DNA of 64,000 nucleotides from Harmonia axyridis (GCF_914767665.1 NC_059504.1:4280501-4344500); one strand, 5' to 3'. Shown: positions 46,137 to 57,934, numbered from the stretch's first letter. Notes: generated by a model from the letters alone, not told the origin. Translations and numbers: made by a program.

Positions 46137-48435
46137 TAAAATAAAAAATTAAATTTCATTGGAGTTCCGAAATTTAGGGTGAATTTAAAATGATACAGGG
46201 TGCAAAAACAATTCAAGGAATGATTCTTGTCGATAACTAGGGGATCTTTTACATATGGAAAAAATTATTTAGCCACCATGCACTTGTTGATATATTTTTT
46301 TCAGGAATTGTTAATTTTTGCGAAAAAATTCCAAAGGATCTCATATGTTTAGGATGAATCAAGCTATCTAGAAAGAATTTTTTAATGGTACGATATGAAA
46401 AAGGAAATAAGGTTTAGGGGTGTTTTTCGCCTTTGAACAATCTATTTTTTTGAATGTCGTCTGGTTTTCAGAATATGTCCACTTAATTCTTTTTTTATAA
46501 CTTTTTTGTTTTGAAGAGAAAATAAAAATTTGACTTTTTGGAGTCTTTTTTTGGTGGCTGTATCGCAGCAGTTTAGGCGGATGAACATTTTTTATAAAGG
46601 CCCCTTGTTTGTTTTCAAAGAATCATTCTTTGAATTTTCAAGTACTCATTTATTTATATTTTTTCCTAAAGCGAATTTTTCATCAAATTGAGTTATATTA
46701 GTTGATCTTACAACCTTTGAACTTGTGATTTACAAAATACCAATTGTATTGTAATAATATAGTAACTGATATTGATTGATTTATATGAGTTGTTGCATTA
46801 TTTATATTTTGATGTAAAAGCCTTGAAATTTTCCAACTAAAAAAACAATATTTTTATGTGCAAATGATTATCTATGTTGGATATTTTGGGGTTTAAAAAT
46901 GTTAAATTTATCAAATGACATAATAAATAATAACTAATTAGATTAATTGAAAAGTAGTATAAATTGATATTATCAGCTTCTCAAATTTTCTATTAGTAGC
47001 TTGGGTTGTGGAGGGGCTACTACATTCATATAGGTAATAATTGCAATTGTGAAAGACAGACGAGTATTATATTTCAGGTTGAAAAAAAGAGTGAAGCAAC
47101 TTATAACGTTATACAATAGAGAAATCTACTTATTAAATTTAATTATGAGCTTTGCTTCACAATAAATTGTACCAAAAATATATTGATAGCTAAATATAGA
47201 AGAATTGGGAAATTTGTCTATTTCTATGAGCCTTTGAAGGAAGGAGAAAAAATTCAGAAAATATTGAATTCAAATTATTGTTTTTGAGTGTTTGAAAGCA
47301 AAGGTATTTTCTAAATGCAGGTAGGGCTATTTTGAAAAACGCTTATTGATGCAAAATTTCAGATCATTTCAAATATATTAGTTTTGAAAATTATCTTCTT
47401 TAATTTTATTTGGAATGGATTTACACTAACTGAAATTGATTTTCCAATCATTTTTTTTTGTATTTACAACAATTAAATTTTTCTATGTGCAGTTTTGTTC
47501 GAGTCAGCCTGATTTTTATATTATGAATTTAAATATTACAGACACCGTTATTTTCACTATTTTCCATTCGCAAAATCTAATCGTTGGATTATTTCAACTT
47601 ATTATTGTTCTCGTTACGGGTGTTCGAGTTTACTACACAGGTAAGAGTGTTGGTAACCGGGAATTCAGTCAATATTTCAACAAATCTAGCTCCTGTCTTA
47701 TTTTTTATGAAATGTAGTAGCGAAAATTTGTTATTAATTCATGTTGTTTATTATAGATTTTTATATATAGTAGTAATGAATTATTTAAATATATTATTTA
47801 TTTTTGATTGAGTTAAAGCACGTTCAGTATGTTTTCAGCTGAATTCAGATTCTACGTGAGGCCTTATCCCAGTGATGCTGAAATGGCGATACAACTGTGA
47901 TATTGTTAACTATTAAAGTACAACATAATGATATGTATTGTAATAAGGGCTGTGAAAGATTTGCATATCAATAAAGCTTGAAAGTATTATGGTATATTAT
48001 TTTATTTCCTTTTGAACTTATTCTAAGCTATTACATCGTTAATATTTACAATTTGGTTTTTCATCTTTGAAAATTGTAAATTTGATTCTCAAACTGAGTG
48101 GTTGATGCTTGAGAGTAATTTTGGGTCTGAACATTGCGATAATTATGAAGTTTATTCATTATTATGATAAAATACACAATAAAAAATATAAAGAAATGAA
48201 TGCAGATGGGACTTTGTGCTATATTTTGGTATTATGATTGAATGTTTTTCTGACATAATGAAATTCTTAAAATTTGATTTTTTTCCTTCAAAAGTCATAG
48301 ATTGGGTTCTTGTACTATGATTTTTGACTAAGCTATCTGTACTAAATTTTATGAGAAGATAGCTTCGTAGTTTCTACAGTTGATTATATGAAGACAACCC
48401 GTATTCTTTTCAAAAACCATAAAAATTCTATCAAA

Positions 48436-48665
48436 TTATTATTCAAAAGGTTGACCATTTTCCTTCAAGCACATGCGGCACCTTTTCTGAATATTCTTTG
48501 CTAAATTAGTGAGTTCAATGGAAGTAAGAGAAGCAAAACCATGAACTATCACCATTTGCAGTTCTTTTCTAGATTTGATCGTTTTTTTATAAATTATATT
48601 TTTAATCTTGTCAAACGGTAAGTCCATAAGCGTAAGGTCAGGTGACCTAGCCGGTCATATGTCAC
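48436..48665 (-). mobile_element. Remnant of another Tc1/mariner-type transposase C-terminus
   Basis: The minus strand reads PARSPDLTLMDLPFDK then a 50-residue helical tail ending KRCRMCLKENGQPFE. The SPDLT-MD block is the third catalytic aspartate region, and the C-x-x-C-x-x-N-G-x-x-F-E ending is typical of insect Tc1/mariner-like transposases. It is not the same family as the DD41D or mariner copies here. No ends were seen. Confidence 0.6.
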
Positions 48666-49441
48666 AACTTTGGGTGAATATATTATTGTTTATTAATTGA
48701 TTTATCAACCAACTTCAAAAACTAAATATGACAACTTCAGGGAATTAAAATTTGAATGTTAGAAACAATATACATAATATTGTTCTTATCTTTTGCGTTA
48801 TCCATATATATTTACAGTAATAGATGAAAAAAAAACAGTTATTGAGATTATGCATCTTTTATGAATGATATCTCTTCATCAACTCATTCTCCGCGTTGCG
48901 TGATGTACTGCTCTAAATGAATTATTTTCTCTTTCTAGGAATATTTCATGTGGAAAATTCGGTTTCCTGGATGAACTTCGATACCAATATAATACCTACT
49001 ATTATCTTGAAGAATATATTTTGCGAAAGTGCAAAAGTAGGAGTCTATAGTAAAAATCTCATAGTAGGAAAGGGATATTATTATTTTCAATAATGATAAA
49101 ACGCTCAAATTTTCACCTATCTACAGATTATACGTTTTGGAATATATGAAATTCAAAAACCAATCAAGACAATTCGTCCGTAACTTTTCTTGGAAATTGA
49201 ATCTGGCTAAAATGATCCATGAATTTATGAGGCAAAAATCAAGGAATCTAATTAAAGAAATAATTTCACGGAAGCTTTTGTCAACATACAATTAATTGTA
49301 TAATTATTACTCGGATAACTTATAACTATAGTTACTTCGAATACTTACCATGTGTTTACTGCTGATCTTTGACCGTTTTCATAAGTATCTTATTCATTAT
49401 AATTTTTGTTTTTTTTTATTCAAATTAACGTGTCTCAGCAG

Positions 49442-49700
49442 CTAGGCCATTGACACAAGGTACAATGTACTTATATCCTCTAGGCATAACAAATAATACA
49501 TAAAAAATTCACAAAAAAGGAAACATTGAAGTTCACCATAATGTGGAGATCGAAATAGAAGGTGTTCTACACTTAAAAAGGTGTCAGAACAGTGATCGCA
49601 CATAGGAGGTACATTTGATGACATCAAGTAGCCGTGTGTCAGCTTGGTATGTGATATTCTTAATCTCCTCATAACAATTTGGTCTTTATTTCTATTGAGA
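49442..49700 (-). mobile_element. Non-LTR retrotransposon fragment (C-terminal tail)
   Basis: The minus strand encodes VMRRLRISHTKLTHGYLM followed by VPPMCDHCSDTFLSVEHLLF. This LRI-HT-LTHGYL and C-x-x-C-x(6-7)-VEHLL pattern is the C-terminal tail of jockey/I-type non-LTR retrotransposon polyproteins. The reverse transcriptase is absent, so this is a short 5'-truncated remnant. Confidence 0.65.
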
Positions 49701-49821
49701 ATGAATTTTATAGGGAATCAATTTCAGGTTGAATTGTATGTAGCTTGTTATTGCTGCTATTCTATTCTATTTTTGTTTATTTTGCCATAAAAGAGGAAAT
49801 AATAAACCATAGTTTCAAATT

Positions 49822-50612
49822 CGCAGTTTTTTAATACGTCGTATTATAAGACTGTTTGTGGTTTGGACCAAAAATGTTCAGGGTGTTCGTAAGAAGATAA
49901 TGAACGTGGACAACTCAAATTCATCAAAACTCAAGATTTTCAAATTAGAACCTATATTTTTATTATTTCAATCGATTCTCCGTACAAAAATAGTGGGGGT
50001 TACTTAAGCAACCTCTATACCTAAAATGAATACTTTTTTTAAGAGTTATCGAGGAAGAACTTTAAATAAGGAAAAACCGCAATTTTTAACTATGTGGAGT
50101 AGTCTGTGACTGTGTGAAAATACAGCAAGGAACTTAAATTCGATGTTTGTATAACTAAATTTTACATTTCATGATTTATAATCAATTTTTCGTTGGGATT
50201 GTTGAGAAATCCATAAACCAATACAATTTTCAATTACGAATAATTCATAACAATTCTTGAAATATCAAATTAAGTCATGGAAACATCGAATTTTAGTTTC
50301 TTTATGTGTTTTCCGGAAGTCACAGACTACTCCACACAGTTATAAATTGCGGTTTTTCCTCATTTAAAGTTCTTCCTCGATAACTCTTGAACTATTCATT
50401 TTAGGTATAGGGTTTGCTTAAGTAACCCCCATTGCTTTTGTACGTAGAATCGATTGAAATAATAAAAAATATAGGTTCTATTTTGAAAATCTAGAGTTTT
50501 GATGAATTCGAGTTGGCCAAATTCATGATCTTCTTATGGACACCCTGTACATTTTTGGTCCAAACCGAAAATAGTCTTATGATACTACGTATTTGCAGAA
50601 TCGAAAAAGAAA
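49822..50612. repeat. About 790-bp foldback with internal CAGGGTG joints
   Basis: The left arm from about 49822 pairs with a right arm ending about 50612. The blocks GGTTTGGACCAAAAATGT, CAGGGTGTTCGTAAGAAGAT and TATGTGGAGTAGTCTGTGAC all have complements on the right. The arms meet near 50200. The right arm overlaps the R repeat, which suggests the palindrome is two inverted R-type copies fused. Confidence 0.7.
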
Positions 50613-50963
50613 AAAGTTTTTTCGAAAAAAGCTTTTTCTGCCGAAATATTCAAAGTAATGTTAGTTCTCATCGTCTCCATTTTTTTCGTAAGAAACCTAT
50701 TAACTCATGAATCGTTGAGTTTTTGCCCAAGGTATTGCATATTGCCAAAATTGTCATAAAAAAAGCTATCTAAAGATGCAATTATATACTGGGTGGACCA
50801 TTTGAAATAAGGAATAGTAGTCTGTTTTCGGTATAACCGAAAGTTGTAGAAATCTGGAAATATTTTAGGGAGAAAGATCATTGTCTCAAACCCCAATATG
50901 CAAATTTTCAGCCCAAAATTAGGATTAGTTTTCCATAAACGTCCCGGTGAATCACCCTGTATG
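50322..50963. repeat. Dispersed repeat R, copy 2
   Basis: Aligns by eye over about 640 bp with copy 1 at 40199-40798 and, for its last 300 bp, with the inverted copy at 54407-54690. It ends ATCACCCTGTATGC. Confidence 0.7.
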
Positions 50964-51362
50964 CAGTGATGCCATTAATATCATTTCAAATTGTACAATT
51001 CCTATTGGATAATCTGTTACATTCGAAATTTAATTAGATTCTATAAATTGAGAGAAGGAATTTCATTTGAAAACCTGACATTGTCTTTCAATACGTTTAT
51101 CTATTGATTTTTGGTCTTTGATTGTCCCGGACTCACTTTTTCTTTCACGTCAATTAGGATAGAAATCATGAAAATCATATTATTCAAACCTCTTATAATA
51201 GTTCTCATTAATTTTCAACATCCATAATTTTCCACCTGCAAAATCGGTCAGTGCATCCAATGCATCTCACGGATCTTGAAGAAAATCGGATCATGTAAGT
51301 GAGATCAAACACTTTGCAATTTACTAATCAATTAGTCAACATGCAATCTTAAACGTGCAAGG

Positions 51363-51370
51363 TATAAATA
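51363..51370 (+). promoter_or_regulatory. TATA box of the Osiris-family gene
   Basis: TATAAATA 79 bp upstream of the start codon (end to ATG). A CTCATTCAT initiator-like site lies about 30 bp downstream, giving a plausible 5' UTR of about 55 nt. Confidence 0.65.
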
Positions 51371-51448
51371 GTTTTTCATCTGGTATCAGAGCTCATTCAT
51401 ATCACTCATACTCACCTTAGAATAAGCAGTTAGTTCAAAGAAAAAAAA

Positions 51449-52234
51449 ATGTGGTTGAAAACTCTAGTGATACTTAGTGTGGTCATCAGATCAATGGTGT
51501 TAAGTTCCTACGTAGACCCAGAAGAGAAAATAGTGATGAGAGTCATCAAAAAATGCACAGAATCACCATCCAGACTATCCTGCTTTGCAGACAAAGCTGC
51601 CAGTGTTCTAGAGAAGTACATCAATTCAAACATAACCCTTTTCGATGGTATTGAGCTGCAGAGGAATTCTGAACCATTTACCAACATCAGCGATTCGAGA
51701 TCTTCAACTCCTTTCGCCAGATTCACTACAACCCTGTATAACTTCTTGGATACCCACACCGTGTCCTTGGATCTAACTGATGAGGCAAGGTCCAAAAAGA
51801 GGAAAGATAAAGAGGTCGACGAGGAATCTGACAAGGCCAGCGGAGGGGGTGGTGGAAGTGGAGGTAGCAGTGGTGGCAACTTGCTAGGAGGTTTGGGAGG
51901 TTTTGGAGGAGGTGGAGGTTCCAAAGGTGGAATGATGGGGGAAATAAGATACGCCAAATACGCTTTTATGGTACTTCTTGGTATTTTTGGGATGACTGGT
52001 CCAATTTTTATGAAAACTTTGGCGGTTGTAGCTGCTAAGGCTTTGATTGCCAGTAAGGCGGCGTTGATAATTGTTGGTTCCGTTGCGCTCAAGAAGATAT
52101 TCCATAAAGAAAACGAGAAACCTGTTGTTAAGGTGCATACAATACATGAGGAGGAGCATGAGGACGAACACGATAGGATTTACCAAAATCAGATACCTTA
52201 CAGTTATTACGGTGATTATCATAAGCCAGCGTAA
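51449..52234 (+). CDS. Osiris-family protein (DUF1676), single exon
   Basis: Osiris proteins are insect-specific secretory-pathway/endomembrane proteins of cuticle-forming epithelia (family knowledge). The 261-aa frame shows the family layout: a signal peptide (about 1-20), a two-cysteine region (Cys36 and Cys45), a charged stretch (KKRKDKEVDEESDK), a glycine-rich spacer (131-161), the hydrophobic DUF1676 core (about 171-216, YAFMVLLGIFGMTGPIF, ALIASKAALIIVGS) and a tyrosine-rich C-terminus (SYYGDYHKP). A TATA box lies upstream. The orthology within the Osiris set is not resolved. It stands alone here, whereas most Osiris genes sit in one large cluster. The ATG follows a run of A and is the first in frame. 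Confidence 0.85.
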   Translation: MWLKTLVILSVVIRSMVLSSYVDPEEKIVMRVIKKCTESPSRLSCFADKAASVLEKYINSNITLFDGIELQRNSEPFTNISDSRSSTPFARFTTTLYNFLDTHTVSLDLTDEARSKKRKDKEVDEESDKASGGGGGSGGSSGGNLLGGLGGFGGGGGSKGGMMGEIRYAKYAFMVLLGIFGMTGPIFMKTLAVVAAKALIASKAALIIVGSVALKKIFHKENEKPVVKVHTIHEEEHEDEHDRIYQNQIPYSYYGDYHKPA

Positions 52235-52996
52235 TGTTTTTGAATGATTGCTGTGTGCTATTTATTTATTTATTTATTTTTATTTATGATTACAAGAGAA
52301 ATATAGACGTTTAACACATTCAAATCTATACATTTTTTCTTTCCTCCAGTATACACAAACGTTCAAACAAAGGTTCAACTTCTAAAAATTAAAAAGTGAG
52401 ATCGAAATTCGGATAATCAGGGATCGTCAATTCTAGCACCGATCACCGATTTTGCGTAGACCCTACAGTTTTCAGGAAATTCGAACTCAAAATCTGGGAA
52501 AAAATTGAATTTCCATCCAAAAATCATTATATCTCCTAAATTATTCGTCACAGATCCATAAAATGAAATCGTTTTTTGAACATCGAGATCTGATCTGGAA
52601 CATAGTGAGGTTTTAAGGGCATAGCTTAGGTCCAGGAGAAGTTGCAGCCTCGGGAATTTCATCCTTTTTTTTTCGGAAAATTTCAGATTTTTACCTATAC
52701 ACTTGAGGTCTGAGCATCGAAAGCGAAAAAATCAATATCTTTGAAATGGATGACATTTTTGAAAGACCGAAATCGAGATATTTTTCGGCAAATATGCGGC
52801 TAAAAACTGCGTTGAAAAATATAGGGTGTACCATTTAAGAAACGCCAACTCTCCTTCATATCTCTAAAACGGTAATCGATTCCTATGATATAAACCATAA
52901 AAATTATTGAAAAAAAAGTTTTTGAATTTCATTTTTAGAAACACCCTGTAATTCCAGAACGAATCAAAATATATATGATCAGCTTTCTGATAACTT

Positions 52997-53108
52997 ATAG
53001 CGTATTCGACTGGCTGCACCAGTGCGAATTAATTCGAGCTACTTATGTCATTTAGCTCTACAAAAATTCGAATTAATTCGCACTGGTACAGCCAGTCGAA
53101 TACGCTAT
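52997..53108. repeat. 40-bp-arm palindrome
   Basis: The arms 52997-53036 and 53069-53108 (ATAGCGTATTCGACTGGCTG outward end) are inverted copies with one mismatch and a 32-bp loop. It lies directly next to the MITE at 53125. Confidence 0.85.
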
Positions 53109-53124
53109 TATTATTTCGAAACTC

Positions 53125-53710
53125 AGAGTAATAAACATAGATAGAGGGAGCGTACATCATTTTCAGTAAGCAAATTTTGTCCCCAAAATGAACTATCAAA
53201 TTTGACATGAAGCGCGCGGAAATGAAAACATATCAGTGATACGATAATTCACTCAATTCTCGAGTATATTCCCAAAAAATGCACTTCTTATGTCCCATAG
53301 TGAATCAACGTTTCATATTAACTCGAAATGTATTGAAATAAATACCTAAATATATCAGAAATACAGAAAACAAAATTCAAGCGCTTCAAACTACGTGAAA
53401 CAACCGATGACACTAGGAGAGCAAAAGTTGCCAAACCTTGAATTTCAGCAGGAAGATAAAGAGAATAATAAATATTCTGCTTATTGTAAATTCGACAATT
53501 AGAAAAATATCGGATTGCAAATATTCAAATTTTGTATATTTAATCGGGAATCACTGAAATAAATATATTTCATTTAATATACCTAATATACATTCGTATT
53601 GATATAGTAAAATTGTGGATTTGAAAATATCACAATGGGACAACGAAATCTTACCATGTTGGGGACATGTAAAAATTGCGTATACTCGCTCTATCTATGT
53701 TTATTACTCT
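53125..53710. repeat. MITE family Q, copy A (586 bp)
   Basis: Terminal inverted repeats AGAGTAATAAACATAGATAG at both ends. The interior aligns in the opposite orientation with 58901-59470 (for example CACTAGGAGAGCAAAAGTTG and TAATAAATATTCTGCTTATT). No transposase. No clear target duplication was seen. Confidence 0.85.
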
Positions 53711-53723
53711 ACGTTTCGAAAAA

Positions 53724-54030
53724 AGAGTCCCGTCCTTGAAGATTTTCACTCTAAGTCTTATAATTCTCGAGGTACTTTCAATGGAACATCCTATACATTT
53801 CAATCCAAGCATTCCAATCCAAAAGATGATAATTCACCAAAAAAAAAAACAAATTAAATTTCCAACGTTTTTTTGAAGTAATCTGCACTACTTCAGCATT
53901 CTAAAATCCCGATAATTCAGGTCATTTCCCCTTATGAATCTCCCTGCAGACTGGCTGTACCGAATATCCCCGAACCCCCTCATCCAGAACAGGAAATAGG
54001 AAAACCGGAAATATCCTCTGGAATATTCAC
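53724..54030. repeat. Left arm of a split inverted repeat
   Basis: The first part (53724-53884) is inverted relative to about 54888-55070. The second part (53852-54030, AAATTTCCAACGTTTTTTTG through CTGTACCGAATATCCCCGAA) is inverted relative to about 55250-55440. The right side therefore carries two tandem partners, one truncated. Confidence 0.65.
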
Positions 54031-54395
54031 TTGCGGTCTGAGCATCAGGCGAGAAAATAAGTGGAATGCAGGGAACGTATAAAGCGCAGTTCACCATTCA
54101 ATTACGCGCCCCTGTTAAAATTTAATTTGAGCCCTGAAATACGAAATGTAACTTTGTTTCCTATCCCGGGAAGCCGACGGGAGATGACTGGAGATATAAC
54201 GCGCTCCGGATTATTCGGGTAACGGTTTAATATAATTTCTGCAGCGCGGTTTCGCTCAATCCCTTCGGAGGCTGCACGTGCACGGTCTAGGGACCGCCAA
54301 TTTTCCATAGGGTAAATTCCCGACCATGGCGTTTCGGAACACAGCCGATTAACACCGACACGTCAGTTCGATCTCTCAACAATTGGCTTTTACGG
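54030..54395. other. GC/CpG-rich island inside repeats
   Basis: About 365 bp with many CG dinucleotides (ACGCGCCCC, CCCGGGAAGCCGACGGG, AACGCGCTCCGG, GCAGCGCGGTTTCGC), in sharp contrast with the A+T-rich surroundings. It is bounded by an inverted-repeat arm on the left and an R repeat on the right. A 68-codon minus frame exists but has no known product. It could be a conserved noncoding element, a lost promoter or a fragment carried by a repeat. Confidence 0.4.
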
Positions 54396-54406
54396 TGACT
54401 TTCAGG

Positions 54407-54690
54407 GATATACAGGGTGATTCACCTATTAGACGTTTATGGAAAACTAATTATAATTTTGTGATGAAAATTTGTATGTTGGGGTTTGAGACAATGATCT
54501 TTCTCCCTGAAATATTTTCAGATATCTACAACTTCCGGTTATACTGGAAACAGACTACTACTTCCTTATTTTAAATGGCACACCCAGTATATTATTGCAT
54601 CATTAGATAGCTTTTTTTATGACAATTTCGGCAATATGCCATACTTTGGGTGATAACTCGACGGTTCATGAGTTGATAGGGTTCTTATGA
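54407..54690. repeat. Dispersed repeat R, partial inverted copy 3
   Basis: The reverse complement matches the last 300 bp of copy 2 (ATGATCTTTCTCCCTGAAAT, CACACCCAGTATATTATTGC, AGCTTTTTTTATGACAATTT). It begins at ATACAGGGTGATTCACC. Confidence 0.7.
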
Positions 54691-54887
54691 AAAAAATTGT
54701 GATGAGCCTAATTTCGATATCACCTGAAAAATTTTTTGTCGAAAAATTTTCGTAAAATTTTTTTTTCCCTTAGAAAATTGAAAAAAATTCATTCATCGAT
54801 TCATTTTATTGATTGATTCGAGTATGTAGATCACGAAAATGCTTTAAGTTTGGCGATTAGTACACCATTTCAGAAATTATATATATT

Positions 54888-55440
54888 CCAGTGTAGATTA
54901 CTTCAAAAAAACGTTGGAAATTTAATTTGGCGATTTAAATGTTTTTTTTTCTTTAATCGTCTTTTGGATTGGAATGCTTGGAGAGAAATGTATAAGGTGT
55001 CCCAAATTCGATGCTCACTGAAAGCATCTCGAGAACTATAAGACTTGGAGAAAAAAATCCTCAAGGACCCCAGATTTCTTTTTTTTATTAGAAAACATAA
55101 CAAACAAAAAAAATAAGAGAGTATAGAAGGCAGATCATAAATATTTAGATTCGTTCTCGAGTTATAGGGTATTTCTGAAAAATTACTGTTACAAATATTT
55201 CACTATATCTTAGATAGTTCGAGATATTTGAAATGTATGAATATGAAAGTGAATATTCCAGAGGATATTTCCGGTTTTCCTATTTCCTGTTCTGGATGAG
55301 GGGGTTCGGGGATATTTGGTACAGCCAGTCTGCAGGGAGATTCATAAGGGGTAATGACTTGAATTATCGGGATTTTAGAATGCTGAAGTAGTGTAGATTA
55401 CTTCAAAAAAACGTTGGAAATTTAATTCGGCGATTTGAAT
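54888..55440. repeat. Right arms of the split inverted repeat
   Basis: GTGTAGATTACTTCAAAAAA followed by ACGTTGGAAATTTAATT occurs twice, near 54891 and 55392. The distal part (55250-55440) is the inverted copy of 53852-54030. The proximal part (54888-55070) is the inverted copy of 53724-53884. Confidence 0.65.
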
Positions 55441-55937
55441 GTGCTCGTTGTTTTTTTTTAGTTAATTATTTTCTTTGATCATCTTCGGATGGAATTGGTG
55501 AAATATACATAATAAGAATTTGTACAAATTTAGTGTGACAAAATGGCGACTACGCCGGTTAAGAATTTCATCAAGTGAATTTTCAATGATTTTTTATTTT
55601 GGCATAAGTTTTGCTGTTTGATTAGAAAAACACAATTTTATGGTTTGAAATATACTTCATTATTCAGTAAAGTGTCCCTGAACATCGAAGTTCCCTGAAG
55701 TTAGACTCAATAAGGTTTGTAAATTACTCTTATGACCTCATCATTTGATGAAAAAAAACTTTCCAAGCATACCATGAAATACGATTAGTGTTACTGGGTG
55801 GATAAATCTTTTGGATTTTATGGAATATTATATGATTTTAATTGAACTAAAAAGTTTGTTTGTATTACGTAACGTATCTGTATTTTATGTTTTAATGAAG
55901 TAAGATTACAAATGTAAACATTTTTTATTGGTTGGTA

Positions 55938-57467
55938 ACAGGCCAATTGATAATTTACCATAGTGACACACATTTTTTTGTCAAAATTCGATTTTATTAT
56001 TCAACATAGTTACCTTCGAGGACGATACAGCGATTATAGCGATCTTCCAACTTTTCGATATCATTTTTGTATTACGATTTGTCTTTCCCTTCAAAATAAG
56101 CCTCAGTTTCGGCGATTACTTTTCATTGTCGCTTAATTTCTTTCCAGCGAGCATTTTTTTTTAGGTCTGAGAACAGGAAAAAGTCGCTGGGGGCCAGATC
56201 TGGCGAATACGGTGGATGCAGAAGCAATTCGAAGCCCAAATCATGCAATTTTGCCATTGATTTGTGACATGGCGCATTGTCTTGATAAAGTAGCATCTTA
56301 TTTTTCTTCAAATGGGGCCCTTTCTTAATGATTCATTATTTAAACGATCCAATACCGCTATATAATAATCACTGTTGATGGTCTGGCAATTTTGGAGGTA
56401 ATCAATGAATATTTTACCTTGAGCATCCCAGAATACTGATGCCATAACCTTGCCAGCTAACTGTTGTGTTTTTCCACAGTTTCAAATACTCCTCAGAATC
56501 ATTAAGACGTTGTTGCTTTTGATCGATTGTGTGCTCGCGCATAACCCATTTTGCACACAGCTTTCTCATATAGAAATATTCGTGATGTACACGTTCAGAT
56601 GATATCTTCACAATGTCTTCTTACTCCTTCAACTTCACGTTACGGTCATTCAAAATTATTTTGTGAATTTTTTGATTTTTTCGTCGGTGACAGCTCTTTT
56701 GAGCGTCCACTGCGTTCGCCGTCTTCGGTGCTCATTTCACCACGTTTAAACTTAGCATACCAATCAATGATGGTTGATTTTCCTGCTGCGCAGACCCCGG
56801 AAACTCTTCATCAAGCCAAGATTCTGCTTCAACTGTATTTTTTCCATTCAAAAAGCAATATTTCATAAGCACACGATATATTTTTTTTAAATATTCTCAA
56901 ATAATAAAAGTAGCTACACTCACAACGCAATATATCACAAACAGAAGGTCGGACTGCAGTAAAATTTTGACACGTATCGTTTGAAGATTGGTACTAACTA
57001 AAAATCATATGGATTTAATACTAACACCGATAAATGTGCATCAGAATGGGGTCTTTTCAATTGGCCTAATAATGTTCTTTACATTGACAAACTTCCTTTG
57101 AAATGTTGGTATTTTTGGGGGCTGCAGCTCCAAAGCCTTCTTTCTCTCTAGCTGCACTAGTGTGACGCGTTGTATGTAGAATAGCAATTCTACATCCACA
57201 TTAAAAAAAAAATCAAATATGAAACCATCTCCGCCATACTTCTTAGTCTATACGTCGCATTCACAAAAGACAAAATGACCGAAATAATAACAGGGGCGAA
57301 ATCTTTTATCAAATAACAAAAGTAGCTACACTTACAACGCAATATCTTACAAAGTAATGGACTAATGTCAAATTTTGACATGTATCGTTTAAAGGTTGGT
57401 ACTAACTAAAAATCATATGGATTTGAACGCCATCTGTGCATCAGTCCGGGGACTTTTCAATTGGCCT
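55938..57467 (-). mobile_element. Mariner (DD34D), near full-length copy M3 with duplicated end
   Basis: TA-flanked, 1.53 kb. Left end ACAGGCCAATTGATAATTTA, right end TCCGGGGACTTTTCAATTGG. The minus strand encodes decayed transposase: an ATG near 56866 starting MKYCFLNGKNTVEAESWLDE, then WYAKFKRGEMSTEDGERSGR near 56700-56750, and a C-terminal frame at 56311-56123 with QDNAPCHKS and PPYSPDLAPSDFF. Frameshifts and small deletions separate them. The last 160 bp occur twice (about 56900-57068 and 57300-57467), each with its own inner or outer terminus, as if one element was inserted into or recombined with another. Confidence 0.8.
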
Positions 57468-57926
57468 TATAATGGCATATATCAAATGGGTGAAAATCGA
57501 AAATTATCAAAAAAATTGAGAAAGCACTGACGTGAAGTCAGGAGCCTTTGAGCGCTTGTTGTTTCATTCACTAATCGCACCCTTGGAGGCCATATATACT
57601 ATATAAATTTATGTGGTCTTCAAGGGCGCAATGAATAAAAGTGCGCTCAAAAGCTACCAATTTCACTGCATTTTTAATTTTTCGAATTCACATCACACGT
57701 TTGTGTTTAAAATTTTCAAACAAAGATGACGTCATATCATTTTAAACTCGAATGAACTTTTTATTCCTCATTAACTTTTTCCAATCTACACTTGACCTTT
57801 CAAGTATCACATTTTTCACACATCAAATCAACAATTAATTTTGAAATGAGATAAAAAAAATATGTCGTTTCCACCTAATTACTCAAAATCCACTAAATCA
57901 ATGGCTCTATTATTCCATTATCATGC

Positions 57927-57934
57927 TATATATT
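57927..57934 (+). promoter_or_regulatory. TATA-like box of the OBP gene
   Basis: TATATATT about 45 bp upstream of the ATG at 57979. A CAGTC initiator-like site lies about 30 bp downstream, which would leave a 5' UTR of about 20 nt. Confidence 0.5.

Larger units (their letters stand above)
44493..51448. other. Gene-poor spacer between GPCPD1 and the Osiris gene
   Basis: 7 kb without a credible host gene. The stretch 44540-45400 is plain A+T-rich sequence. Repeats occupy 45406-46136 (foldback), 46191 onward (TACAGGGTGCAAAA, extent unclear), 48436-48665 and 49442-49700 (transposon fragments) and 49822-50963 (foldback plus R repeat). Between 46.6 and 48.4 kb nothing was recognised. The frame at 47436-47717 is hydrophobic and of no known family. 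Confidence 0.6.

Noticed and set aside
47436..47811. Two overlapping hydrophobic frames
   Set aside because: A+T-rich composition alone gives Phe/Ile-rich frames; no splice, start context or family was recognised.
51508..52092. Minus-strand proline-rich frame
   Set aside because: Shadow of the Osiris gene's glycine-rich spacer; no signal peptide or family match.
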